Shown piece by piece: positions 44,711-53,994 of a stretch of DNA of 58,469 bases. A program made the translations under genes and the position numbers. This DNA is from Eubacterium sp. (GTDB taxonomy: Bacteria; Bacillota; Clostridia; Oscillospirales; Acutalibacteraceae): assembly GCA_017450645.1 (NCBI GenBank), contig JAFSTE010000001.1:1-58469 (forward strand), given 5' to 3'. The notes beneath the pieces were generated by a model. The model was given only the letters and a program-made list of their open reading frames with translations, was not told the DNA's origin and ran no database searches. The stretch's first letter is position 1; every line of letters starts with the position of its first letter.

Positions 44711-45364
44711 ATGGACATAAAACAAAATTATATCGAAAAAGGGCAGGGCGAGCCGCTGATTATGCTCCACGGAAACGGCGAGGACTGCACATACTTTAAG
44801 CGCCAGATGGACGATTTTTCTAAGCATTTTCGTACTATCTCGCTTGAGAGTCGCGGCCACGGTGATACGGCGTACGGTGAAAAGCCGTTTTCGCTTTTTC
44901 AGTTTGCCGACGACCTTAAGGATTTTATGAACGAAAATGATATACCGAAAGCGCATATCCTCGGCTTTTCGGACGGCGGTAATGTTGCGATAATCTTTGC
45001 AATGCGCTATCCCGAAATGGTCGATAAGCTGATTATTGACGGCGCTAACCTAAACCTTGACGGACTAAAGAAATACTTCGTTTTATCGGTTAAGCTAAGG
45101 TACAGATTTTCAAAAAACGATAAGGTGCTAAAGCTCCTTGATTTAATGCTGAAAGAGCCTGACCTCAGCTTCGAGGATATTAAGTGCATCACCGCAAAAA
45201 CGCTTGTTATGGCAGGTACTAACGACCTTATAAAACTAAGCCATACTAAAAAAATTGCTCAGGCGATACCCGATTCACGCCTTTGTATTTTAAAAGGACC
45301 GCACTCGCTTGCGGCGGTTAAGCCCCGCGAATTTAATAAAGCGGTGCTCGATTATCTACTTTAA
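44711..45364 (+). CDS. Alpha/beta-fold hydrolase
   Basis: A 217-residue serine hydrolase-like protein. The oxyanion HGNG motif is at about 18-21, the nucleophile elbow GFSDGG at about 86-91, the acidic residue in MAGTNDLI at about 173-180 and the catalytic His in KGPHSLA near 199. The lid is short. Substrate unknown. It sits between the methyltransferase gene and the GTPase-NYN gene with 12 and 22 base gaps. Confidence 0.88.
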   Translation: MDIKQNYIEKGQGEPLIMLHGNGEDCTYFKRQMDDFSKHFRTISLESRGHGDTAYGEKPFSLFQFADDLKDFMNENDIPKAHILGFSDGGNVAIIFAMRYPEMVDKLIIDGANLNLDGLKKYFVLSVKLRYRFSKNDKVLKLLDLMLKEPDLSFEDIKCITAKTLVMAGTNDLIKLSHTKKIAQAIPDSRLCILKGPHSLAAVKPREFNKAVLDYLL

Positions 45365-45386
45365 TAATAAATAAGGAGGGGAGAAT

Positions 45387-47957
45387 ATGAAAAAGCTTGT
45401 TGCGGGCATACTTGCCCATGTCGATTCGGGCAAGACTACGCTGTCCGAAGCGCTTTTATATACAACGGGCAGCATTTCCACCCTCGGCAGAGTTGACCAC
45501 CGCGACTCGTTTCTTGACACCTTCTCGCTCGAGCGCGAGAGGGGAATTACTATTTTTTCAAAACAGGCGGTTATGAGCTTAGGCGATACGGAGCTTACGC
45601 TCCTTGATACGCCGGGTCATGTCGATTTTTCGGCGGAAACCGAGCGCACGCTGCAGGTGCTCGACTACGCTATACTTGTTATAAGCGGCACCGACGGCGT
45701 GCAGAGCCACACTAAAACGCTCTTTAACCTGCTTCACAGATACAGCGTGCCGGTGTTCATTTTTGTAAATAAAATGGACCTCGACGGCGCTGACAGAGAG
45801 GTTGTGCTAAACGACCTGCATAAAAAGCTCTCGGACGGCTGCGTAGATTTTACGGACATAAACGACGAGCTTTACGAGAGCGTTGCGCTTTGCGACGACG
45901 CGCTTCTGTCGGAGTTTTACGACAGCGGTAAAATAAAAAACAGCAGTATCGTTACTGCTGTTAAAAAGCGCAAGGTCTTTCCCGTTATGTTCGGCTCGGC
46001 GCTTAAAAATGAGGGTGTAAGCGAGTTTTTAAACTGCTTTGACGCCTTTACCGAAATGCCCGAATATCCCGATAATTTCGGCGCTAAAGTGTTTAAAATA
46101 TCCGAGGATACCCAGGGCAAGCGCCTTACGCATATTAAGGTTACGGGCGGTACGCTAAGGGTGCGCGATGTCCTTGAAAGTAAAAAGAATACTAACGCCG
46201 AAAAGGTAAGCCAAATCCGCATTTACTCGGGCGATAAGTTCAAAGCCGTCGACGAAGCCGCAGCGGGTACTGTTTGCGCTGTTTTAGGCGCTAACTTTAC
46301 CGCATCGGGCGACGGACTCGGCTGCGAGCCTGACTCGGCACTGCCGGTGCTTGAGCCCGTATTGACCTATCGTCTTGAGCTTCCCGAGGGCGTTGATACT
46401 CACACCGCGCTTTCAAAAATGCGCCTGCTCGAAAGCGAGGACCCGCAGCTTAAGGTCGTGTATAACGAGCGCCTTGGCGAAATTCAGGTGCAGCTTATGG
46501 GCGATATACAGCTCGAGGTGTTGCAGTCCGTTATTAAGGAGCGCTTCGGCTTTGATGTGACCTTCGGCAAGGGCAATATTATCTATAAAGAAACTATTAA
46601 AAATACCGTCGAAGGCGTTGGACATTTTGAACCGCTGAGGCATTACGCCGAGGTGCATCTGCTGCTTAAACCGCTTCCTCGAAACAGCGGGCTTGTGTTT
46701 AAGTCCGACTGCAGCGTTGATACTCTCGACAAAAACTGGCAGCGCCTTATTCTTACGCATCTTTTTGAAAAAACACATATCGGCGTGCTCACCGGCTCAC
46801 CGATTACCGATATGGAAATTACTCTCGCTTCGGGCAGGGCGCACGCTAAGCACACCGAGGGCGGCGACTTCCGTCAGGCGACCTACAGAGCCGTAAGGCA
46901 GGGTTTGAAATGCGCCGAAAGCGTGCTGTTAGAGCCATACTACGCCTTTACTCTCGAAGTGCCTAACGAGTGCTTCGGCAGGGCGGTGAGCGATATTCAG
47001 CTTATGTGCGGCGAGTTTGATGCGCCTAATCAAAACGAGGAGTTCACCACTATAACGGGTACTGCGCCCGTCTCCACAATGAGCGACTACACTAAGGAGG
47101 TTATGCAGTACACACGCGGCAGGGGAAGGCTCTACCTTGAAATGAAGGGATACGAGGTGTGCCATAATCAAAATGAGGTTATAGAAAGTATCGGCTACGA
47201 CGCCGACGGAGATACCTTTAATCCCTGCGACTCCGTATTCTGCTCGCACGGCGCGGGTTATGTTGTTAAGTGGGACGAGGTACCAAGTCATATGCACCTG
47301 CCCTCGGCGCTTTCTAAGCCGAAGAGCGAGTACGTACCCACGCGCGAGAAGTTTAAGAGCGTAAAAAACAGTGACAATATCTTTGCTCTTGATAAAGAGC
47401 TTATGCAGATTTTTGAGCAGACCTACGGACCTGTTAAACAGCGTTCCTTTGAGCCGCAGGTTAGTACCGTTAAGGCGGAGAAAAAGCCAAATCCGCGTAA
47501 GGTTAACAAGCCTAAATACGACGGTACGGAATACCTTTTGGTAGACGGCTATAATCTTATCTATTCATGGGATTATCTTAAAAAACTTGCCGACGATAGT
47601 ATCGACGGCGCAAGGGTTGCGCTTGTAAATATCCTGTGTAATTATACGGGCTATAAAAAGTGCGAAACGATTCTGGTATTCGACGCCTATAAGGTAAGGG
47701 GCAACACCCGCGAGATAGAAAAGATTGACAACATCACCGTTGTCTACACTAAAGAGGCGGAAACCGCCGATATGTATATCGAAAAGACCTCGCATAAGCT
47801 TGCAAAAAACAACAAGGTGCGCGTTGTGACTTCTGACGCGCTTGAACAGCTTATAATTCTCGGCTCGGGCGCGCTTAGGGTGTCATCCCGTGAGTTTCAG
47901 CACGAGGTAAACCGGGCGGAGGAAGAAATCAGAGAATTGTTAACATTAAACGGCTGA
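45387..47957 (+). CDS. TetM/EF-G-like translational GTPase fused to a YacP/Rae1-type NYN domain
   Basis: An 856-residue fusion. Residues 1-650 are a ribosomal-protection-type EF-G paralogue with intact G motifs: AHVDSGKTT (10-18), RGIT (52-55), DTPGHVDF (74-81) and NKMD (128-131), then beta-barrel and domains III-V. After a basic linker (about 680-712), residues about 714-850 form an NYN/PIN-like nuclease domain with LLVDGYNLIYSW, LVFDAYKV, EAETADMYIE and VVTSDALEQ, matching YacP. The B. subtilis YacP protein Rae1 cleaves mRNA in the ribosomal A site. Fusing an A-site-binding GTPase with an A-site nuclease suggests a ribosome rescue or mRNA-quality function. True tetracycline resistance is unlikely without TetM-specific evidence. 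Confidence 0.9.
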   Translation: MKKLVAGILAHVDSGKTTLSEALLYTTGSISTLGRVDHRDSFLDTFSLERERGITIFSKQAVMSLGDTELTLLDTPGHVDFSAETERTLQVLDYAILVISGTDGVQSHTKTLFNLLHRYSVPVFIFVNKMDLDGADREVVLNDLHKKLSDGCVDFTDINDELYESVALCDDALLSEFYDSGKIKNSSIVTAVKKRKVFPVMFGSALKNEGVSEFLNCFDAFTEMPEYPDNFGAKVFKISEDTQGKRLTHIKVTGGTLRVRDVLESKKNTNAEKVSQIRIYSGDKFKAVDEAAAGTVCAVLGANFTASGDGLGCEPDSALPVLEPVLTYRLELPEGVDTHTALSKMRLLESEDPQLKVVYNERLGEIQVQLMGDIQLEVLQSVIKERFGFDVTFGKGNIIYKETIKNTVEGVGHFEPLRHYAEVHLLLKPLPRNSGLVFKSDCSVDTLDKNWQRLILTHLFEKTHIGVLTGSPITDMEITLASGRAHAKHTEGGDFRQATYRAVRQGLKCAESVLLEPYYAFTLEVPNECFGRAVSDIQLMCGEFDAPNQNEEFTTITGTAPVSTMSDYTKEVMQYTRGRGRLYLEMKGYEVCHNQNEVIESIGYDADGDTFNPCDSVFCSHGAGYVVKWDEVPSHMHLPSALSKPKSEYVPTREKFKSVKNSDNIFALDKELMQIFEQTYGPVKQRSFEPQVSTVKAEKKPNPRKVNKPKYDGTEYLLVDGYNLIYSWDYLKKLADDSIDGARVALVNILCNYTGYKKCETILVFDAYKVRGNTREIEKIDNITVVYTKEAETADMYIEKTSHKLAKNNKVRVVTSDALEQLIILGSGALRVSSREFQHEVNRAEEEIRELLTLNG

Positions 47958-48050
47958 ATTGTAAACAATCCTTTAACCTTATTGACTGCAAAATGCTGAA
48001 AATGTATAATTATTTTGCTGGTCAAAGTTAAATGTTTTTGCAAATCTTTA

Positions 48051-48080
48051 CGGCTATGGCTTTGTCGGCGCATAGCCGTA
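48051..48080 (+). promoter_or_regulatory. Leader hairpin before the LRR protein gene
   Basis: A perfect 9-bp stem ACGGCTATG/CATAGCCGT with a 12-base loop, just upstream of the GGAGGGTG ribosome-binding site. It may be an attenuator or mRNA-stability element; no riboswitch consensus was recognised. Confidence 0.45.
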
Positions 48081-48102
48081 TTATCTTTTGGAGGGTGAAT
48101 TT

Positions 48103-49812
48103 ATGAAAAAAACTATATCAATATTTCTTTCAGTGCTTATGCTGCTGAGCGTATTTGGCACGTTTAGTGCGTATGCAAAAACCGAGTCGGGCTCTTGCGG
48201 TCCCGAAGCAGTTTATGAGCTGAAAAACGGAGTGTTAACTATTTCAGGTACAGGTGAAATTACTTCTTCACCCTGGAGAGGGTCAAAGGAAGAAGATGAT
48301 ACATTAAAAAAATTAATAATTGAAAACGGAATTACCGAAATATCCGTAGGCGGCGCTTTTTCAAAGCAAGTTGAATTAAAAGAAGCAAAGCTTCCCGCGT
48401 CATTAAAGGAAGTTCCGGGAAGCCTTTTTTATGAATGTTCAAAGCTTGAAAAAGTTATACTTCCAAGTGGAATAACACAAATTAACGGCAAAACATTTTA
48501 CAAATGTAAACGATTAAAGGAAATTATAATCCCTGACAGCGTTACAAAAATTAAGGAAAATGCATTTTTTGAATGCGAAAGCCTTGAAAAAGCCGATATC
48601 CCAAATAAAGTAACATTTATTGGTAACAGAGCCTTTTATGGTTGCTCTTCGCTTAAAAGGATTGTTTTGCCGGACAGTCTTACAAGTGTTTATGCCTATG
48701 CCTTTGCAGGCTGTTCTTCGGCTGAGGGCAGGCTAACTATTCCCAACAACTTAGACATGTACGGTTATGTATTTAAAGATTGCACAAGTATATCTGAGTT
48801 GTGTTTTAAAGGAGAAGCCGGTAGCATAACCCGAACAGGAGTTTTTAATAATTGCACAGGTGTGAAAAAAATATATATTGAGAAATATATGAGCGTTTTA
48901 CCGCATTATAGTTTTGACAGTTGTACAAATATCAGCTGTGTAGTAATCAGCGAGGGAATTAAAAGTATAAATAATTTAAACAGCATAAAAACACTTAAAA
49001 CAGTAACACTGCCCAAAAGCGCCGAAAAAATTGAGGACAGCGCATTTTACGGCTGCACAAAGTTAAAAAATGTAAAAGCTCAAAGCAAACTTGATTATAT
49101 AGGCGAAAAGGCATTTGTAAATTGCCCTGATGTTACAATAAAATTACCGTATGGCGTTGGCAAAATCGGCGAATGCGCACTGGGTTATACTCAAAAAGAA
49201 AACAGCACGGATTATCAAAAAATCAGTAACTTCAAAATTTACGGTAAAGAATGTAAAGCAATAACTAATTATTGCAGCAAAAACGGTTTTAAGTTTGTTG
49301 ATATGTACGATGTCAAAAACGCAACGGCTACAATGAAATCGCAGGTATATAACGGCAAAGCAAAGAAGCCTGCTGTTACCTTAAAGCTTGCAGGCGTAAC
49401 GCTTCAAAAAGGCACTGACTTTACCGTAAAGTATTCAAACAACACCAAAGTCGGCACTGCGAAGGTGACGATTAAAGGCAAGGGCAAGTACAAAGGTACG
49501 CTCACAAAAACCTTCAAAATCAACCCGAAATTCACCGAACTTACAAAGCTCACGCCGAAGTCAAAGAGCTTCAAAGCATACTGGAAGAATAACAAGTCGC
49601 AGACAAGCGGTTATCAGCTACAGTACAGCGTATACAAGAGCTTCAAAAACGCCAAGAAGGTAACCGTAAAAGGTTACAAAACCGGCGCAAAAACAATCAA
49701 AAATTTGAAGTCAAAGAAAAAATACTTTGTAAGAGTAAGAACTTACAAAGTAGTAAATAACAAAAAATATTATTCAAAATGGTCAAATAGTAAAACAGTT
49801 AAGACGAAATAG
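48103..49812 (+). CDS. Secreted BspA-type leucine-rich-repeat protein
   Basis: The ATG at 48103 is preferred over the in-frame TTG at 48088, giving 569 residues. A signal peptide (MKKTISIFLSVLMLLSVFG, cleavage near SAYA, about 25) precedes about ten LRR_5 repeats of the type LKEIIIPDSVTKIKENAFFECESL (residues about 60-390). Next come an Ig-like/MBG-type domain (about 410-470, YNGKAKKPAVTL) and a fibronectin type III-like domain (about 475-569). There is no sortase motif. Such proteins mediate surface adhesion or host interaction. Confidence 0.88.
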   Translation: MKKTISIFLSVLMLLSVFGTFSAYAKTESGSCGPEAVYELKNGVLTISGTGEITSSPWRGSKEEDDTLKKLIIENGITEISVGGAFSKQVELKEAKLPASLKEVPGSLFYECSKLEKVILPSGITQINGKTFYKCKRLKEIIIPDSVTKIKENAFFECESLEKADIPNKVTFIGNRAFYGCSSLKRIVLPDSLTSVYAYAFAGCSSAEGRLTIPNNLDMYGYVFKDCTSISELCFKGEAGSITRTGVFNNCTGVKKIYIEKYMSVLPHYSFDSCTNISCVVISEGIKSINNLNSIKTLKTVTLPKSAEKIEDSAFYGCTKLKNVKAQSKLDYIGEKAFVNCPDVTIKLPYGVGKIGECALGYTQKENSTDYQKISNFKIYGKECKAITNYCSKNGFKFVDMYDVKNATATMKSQVYNGKAKKPAVTLKLAGVTLQKGTDFTVKYSNNTKVGTAKVTIKGKGKYKGTLTKTFKINPKFTELTKLTPKSKSFKAYWKNNKSQTSGYQLQYSVYKSFKNAKKVTVKGYKTGAKTIKNLKSKKKYFVRVRTYKVVNNKKYYSKWSNSKTVKTK

Positions 49813-49817
49813 CTTGC

Positions 49818-49940
49818 GAGCAGGCACAGAGACCTGCCCCTACTGCAGCTCGTTTGTAGGGGAGGGTCTCCGTGCCCTCCCAATTATTGTCTGAGCGCAG
49901 CGAGTAACCAAAAGCTATTAGCTATAAGCTATAAGCTAAA
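49818..49940. repeat. GC-rich inverted repeat and AAGCTATAAGCT repeats
   Basis: CCCCTAC and GTAGGGG (about 49837-49862), with flanking GAGACC/GGTCTC and GGCAC/GTGCC pairs, form a long imperfect hairpin. Three TTAGCTATAAGCTA-like units follow (about 49912-49938). These are intergenic dispersed repeats; similar AGCTATGAGCTT units follow groEL. Confidence 0.6.
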
Positions 49941-49967
49941 AATGCTTCCCATCGGGAAGCATTTTTT
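49939..49967. terminator. Bidirectional terminator between LRR gene and carB-dapF
   Basis: Stem AAAATGCTTCCC (49939-49950), loop ATC, stem GGGAAGCATTTT (49954-49965), T-rich on both strands. It touches the stop codon of the minus-strand carB-dapF gene. Confidence 0.88.
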
Positions 49968-52900
49968 AGTACTCTATTTCGCCTTTATACACAAGGTTTG
50001 CGTCGCCGGTTAAGGTAATGCCGTCCTCGGTGTAATTAACTACCAAATCGCCGCCGCGCACCTTAACGGTAATATCCTCGCCCATTTTGCAATAGCCGTT
50101 TTCAACCGCCGCAACCACAGCCGCGCACGCGCCTGTGCCGCAAGCCATCGTTTCGCCGTTTCCGCGCTCCCATACGCGCATTTTAATCGTAGAGGAGTTA
50201 ACAACTCTTACGAACTCCGTATTAATACGCTCGGGGAAGATGTCCGCGTTCTCGAACTTGGGACCTATGCTCGAAATGTCTATCTTATCAACATTTTCAA
50301 CAAATACCACACAGTGCGGATTACCTACGCCGACGCAGGTGATATTGTACTTCTCGCCCGCAATACTTTGTTCGTAGTCTACTACGCGTTCAGCGTCAAT
50401 GCTAACGGGTATTTTGCTCGGGTTAAGCTCAGCCCTGCCCATATTAACGGTGGCGGAGCTTACCTTGCCCTCGCGAGTGTAAACCTTTATGTCCTTGATA
50501 CCCGACGCGGTTTCGATAGACATCTCGTCCTTTTTAACCATATCGTTGTCGTAAAGGAATTTGCCCACGCAGCGTATGCAGTTGCCCGCCATTTTGCCCT
50601 CGGAGCCGTCGAGGTTAAATATCCTCATCTTAGCGTCGGCAACCTCGCTGTTTTCTATAAGCACAATGCCGTCGCCGCCGATAGAGTAGTTCCTGTCGCA
50701 AAACTCAATGGCGAAGCTTTCGGGGCAGGTGATAATACCGCATTGATTATTAAAGAATATGTAGTCGTCGCCCGTGCCCTGCATCTTAGAGAACTTAAGA
50801 ATACCCTTGTCCTTACGCATATTGTTAATGTCAACAAGCTCGGTGTTGTTCTCGTTATAGCGCGACGCAATAATGTCCGCAAGCGCGTTCGCGGTGTCAA
50901 GGCTCGTCAGCGTAACGATGCCAAGCTGATTTGCCCTGTTGTGCAGGTTGATATAGTCCTTAATCGACTTTTTGTCGCTCTTTCCGGTGTATACGATATA
51001 GCTCAGCTTGCCCGACTCAACAAGCTCCATAATCGAGTTATCCTCGCGAAGTTTGTTAACAATATTTACGCTGATGCCGAGCTTTTCAATCTCTTTTGCC
51101 GTTTCGGGCGTTGCCCAAATCTGAGCGCCGAGGTCGTCAAGCTTTTTGGCAAGATTTACAATTTCATATCTGTCCTTTTTGGTTACGGTGATTAATACGC
51201 CGTGGCCCTTTTTGTTTGAATCTACCTTAAAGCCCGCGCTTAAAAGTCCTTTAAACAGCGCTTCTCTTAAATTCTTGCCGACGCCGAGTACCTCGCCCGT
51301 AGACTTCATTTCGGGTCCGAGCTGAGAGTTTACATCGTTTAACTTTTCAAAGCTGAATACGGGCACCTTAACCGCAAAATACGGCGGGATGTGATAGAGT
51401 CCCGATGCGTAGCCGAGCTCCTTTAAGCTGCTGCCGACCATAATCTTAGAGGCAATCTCAACCATCGGCACGCCCGTAACCTTACTGATGTAGGGAATTG
51501 TACGCGAAGCGCGGGGGTTAACCTCTATAACATAAAGCTCGTTTTCAAAAATAAGGTACTGAATATTTACAAGTCCCTTTGTGCCGAGCGACAGCGCAAG
51601 CTTAGTTGAAATATCACAAATCTTTTCGAGCATAATGTCGTTAAGATTGTACGGCGGATACACGGCAATCGAGTCGCCCGAGTGTACGCCCGCGCGCTCA
51701 ATATGCTCCATAATACCGGGAATAAGCACGTCAGCGCCGTCGCTTATACAGTCAACCTCAAGCTCTGTGCCCATCATATACTTGTCAACAAGTACGGGGT
51801 TTTCGATATTCTGCGCGAGTATAAGCGCCATATACTGCTTAACGTCGTCGTCGGTGTAAGCGATAGTCATATTCTGACCGCCTATAACATACGACGGACG
51901 AAGCAGAACGGGATAACCGAGCCTGTTAGCAGCAACGAGCGCCGAATCGAGCGTCATAACGCTTGTGCCCTTAGGTCTGAAAATGCCGAACTGCTCAAGC
52001 AAAGCGTCAAAACGCTCTCTGTCCTCGGCTATATCTATCGACTCGGCTGATGTGCCGAGGATGTTGATGCCGTTCTCGTCGAGGAATTTTGTAAGCTTAA
52101 TTGCCGTCTGACCGCCAAAGGCAACAACAACGCCTACGGGTTTTTCCACCTTAATGATGTTCATAACATCCTCTTCGCTCAGCGGCTCAAAATAAAGTCT
52201 GTCGCCGGTGTCGAAGTCGGTGGATACGGTTTCGGGGTTGTTGTTAACGAGTATAACCTCGTAGCCAAGCTCTTTAAGCGTCCATACGCAGTGTACGCAG
52301 GAGTAGTCGAACTCGATGCCCTGACCTATCCTTATAGGTCCTGAGCCGAGCACGATAATCTTTTCTTTGCCGCTGTCGTTAAGCGCTCTTGCCTCGCAGT
52401 GCTCGTCGTAGGTGGAGTAGAAATACGGAGTCTCCGCCTCGAATTCAGCGCCGCAGGTGTCAACCATTTTATATACGCAGTCCTTGTGATACGCAAGGGA
52501 ACTGCCGCTGATTTTTTGAAGCGCCTTATCGGTGTAGCCGAGTCGCTTGCCCTTAAGGTAAGCGTCTTTTGATAACGGCTCGCCGCTAATTTCCTTTTCG
52601 TACTGAGCAAGGTTTTTAAGCTTTGCGAGGAACCACTCGTCAATAAGCGTAATTTCGTGAATTTTATCTATGTTAACGCCCTCTTTGAGCGCCTTAAATA
52701 CTGTAAACAGCCTCAGGTCGTCCTGATTTTTAAGCTTTTCGAGCGCATTTTCGCCCTTAAGCGCAGGGTTGTTTAGCGTGTCGAGTCCGATTTCCGCACC
52801 GCGAACGGCTTTCATTATCGCCATCTCAAAGCTCGGCGCAATACTCATAACCTCGCCCGTAGCTTTCATCTGAGTGCCGAGCTTTCTTGAAGCCTGCACG

Positions 52901-53994
52901 AATTTGTCAAACGGCCACTTAGGAAGCTTAACTACAACATAGTCGAGCGTCGGCTCAAAGCAAGCACAGGTCTTACCCGTAACATCGTTTTTTATCTCGT
53001 CGAGAGTGTAGCCGAGCGCGATTTTAGTCGTAACCTTTGCAATCGGGTAGCCCGTAGCCTTTGACGCAAGCGCTGAGGAGCGCGAAACACGCGGATTTAC
53101 TTCGATAACGCTGTACTCAAAGCTTTCGGGATTTAGCGCGAACTGACAGTTGCAGCCGCCCTCTATGCCAAGCTCTGTAATAATGTCGAGCGACGCGGAG
53201 CGCAGCATCTGATATTCCTTATCCGCAAGCGTTACCGCAGGCGCAATAACAATGCTGTCGCCCGTATGCACGCCGACGGGGTCAAAGTTTTCCATAGAGC
53301 AAACGGCGATAACATTACCTATGCTGTCGCGCATAACCTCGAACTCAATCTCTTTCCAGCCCGCGATGTACTTTTCTACAAGTACCTGAGTAATGGGGGA
53401 GAGCATAAGTCCGTTTTTTGCGATTACTTCAAGCTCTTTTTCGTTATTTGCAACACCGCCGCCGGCACCGCCGAGCGTGAACGCAGGGCGTATGATAACG
53501 GGGTATCCGATGTCGTCTGCAATCCTTTTAGCTGTTTCAAGGTCGTTTGCAATCTCGCTTGGAACAACGGGCTGATTTAACTTTACCATCGTGTCGCGGA
53601 AAAGCTGTCTGTCCTCAGCCTTGTCAATAGCTTCGGCGTTTGTGCCGAGGAGCTTTACTCCCATCTTGTCGAGATAGCCGTCCTTAGCAAGCTGCATACC
53701 TATAGTAAGCCCCGTCTGTCCTCCGAGTCCGCAAAGGATGGAGTCGGGGCGCTCTTTTTCAATAATTCTTTTAACCGATTTCTCGGTAAGCGGTTCAAGG
53801 TAGATGTGGTCAGCAAGCGCCTTGTCGGTCATAATTGTAGCGGGGTTTGAGTTAACGAGAACAACCTCGATACCCTCGTCTTTTAAGACTCTGCACGCCT
53901 GCGCGCCCGCGTAGTCAAACTCGGCAGCCTGACCTATTACGATAGGTCCCGAGCCGATTACAAGTACCTTTTTTATGTCTTTGTTAAGAGGCAT
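49966..53994 (-). CDS. carB: Carbamoyl-phosphate synthase large subunit fused to a diaminopimelate epimerase-like domain
   Basis: The ATG at 53994 (GGGAGG upstream) is preferred to the GTG at 54000; 1342 residues. Residues 1-about 1055 are a complete CarB: two ATP-grasp halves (beginning KVLVIGSGPIVIGQAAEFDY and again at KIIVLGSGPIRIGQGIEFDY, about 553) and a C-terminal MGS-like allosteric domain. Without a stop, residues about 1059-1342 continue as DapF. DapF signatures include NLDGSEGKMAGN, GNPHCVVFV, ERGNGET and ACGTGACAA (second catalytic Cys). The first catalytic Cys position (usually MCGN) reads MAGN, followed by CIRC, and the usual GND of the N-terminus reads GDD. Epimerase activity is therefore uncertain. 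Confidence 0.92.
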   Translation of the reverse strand: MPLNKDIKKVLVIGSGPIVIGQAAEFDYAGAQACRVLKDEGIEVVLVNSNPATIMTDKALADHIYLEPLTEKSVKRIIEKERPDSILCGLGGQTGLTIGMQLAKDGYLDKMGVKLLGTNAEAIDKAEDRQLFRDTMVKLNQPVVPSEIANDLETAKRIADDIGYPVIIRPAFTLGGAGGGVANNEKELEVIAKNGLMLSPITQVLVEKYIAGWKEIEFEVMRDSIGNVIAVCSMENFDPVGVHTGDSIVIAPAVTLADKEYQMLRSASLDIITELGIEGGCNCQFALNPESFEYSVIEVNPRVSRSSALASKATGYPIAKVTTKIALGYTLDEIKNDVTGKTCACFEPTLDYVVVKLPKWPFDKFVQASRKLGTQMKATGEVMSIAPSFEMAIMKAVRGAEIGLDTLNNPALKGENALEKLKNQDDLRLFTVFKALKEGVNIDKIHEITLIDEWFLAKLKNLAQYEKEISGEPLSKDAYLKGKRLGYTDKALQKISGSSLAYHKDCVYKMVDTCGAEFEAETPYFYSTYDEHCEARALNDSGKEKIIVLGSGPIRIGQGIEFDYSCVHCVWTLKELGYEVILVNNNPETVSTDFDTGDRLYFEPLSEEDVMNIIKVEKPVGVVVAFGGQTAIKLTKFLDENGINILGTSAESIDIAEDRERFDALLEQFGIFRPKGTSVMTLDSALVAANRLGYPVLLRPSYVIGGQNMTIAYTDDDVKQYMALILAQNIENPVLVDKYMMGTELEVDCISDGADVLIPGIMEHIERAGVHSGDSIAVYPPYNLNDIMLEKICDISTKLALSLGTKGLVNIQYLIFENELYVIEVNPRASRTIPYISKVTGVPMVEIASKIMVGSSLKELGYASGLYHIPPYFAVKVPVFSFEKLNDVNSQLGPEMKSTGEVLGVGKNLREALFKGLLSAGFKVDSNKKGHGVLITVTKKDRYEIVNLAKKLDDLGAQIWATPETAKEIEKLGISVNIVNKLREDNSIMELVESGKLSYIVYTGKSDKKSIKDYINLHNRANQLGIVTLTSLDTANALADIIASRYNENNTELVDINNMRKDKGILKFSKMQGTGDDYIFFNNQCGIITCPESFAIEFCDRNYSIGGDGIVLIENSEVADAKMRIFNLDGSEGKMAGNCIRCVGKFLYDNDMVKKDEMSIETASGIKDIKVYTREGKVSSATVNMGRAELNPSKIPVSIDAERVVDYEQSIAGEKYNITCVGVGNPHCVVFVENVDKIDISSIGPKFENADIFPERINTEFVRVVNSSTIKMRVWERGNGETMACGTGACAAVVAAVENGYCKMGEDITVKVRGGDLVVNYTEDGITLTGDANLVYKGEIEY

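Noticed and set aside
45387..47957. Tetracycline-resistance gene
   Set aside because: The GTPase part resembles ribosomal-protection proteins, but the nuclease fusion, chromosomal housekeeping-like context and base composition do not support a mobile tet gene.
47958..48087. c-di-GMP or other riboswitch before the LRR gene
   Set aside because: Only a simple 9-bp hairpin is visible; the conserved GGCAAA and tetraloop-receptor features of GEMM riboswitches are not present.
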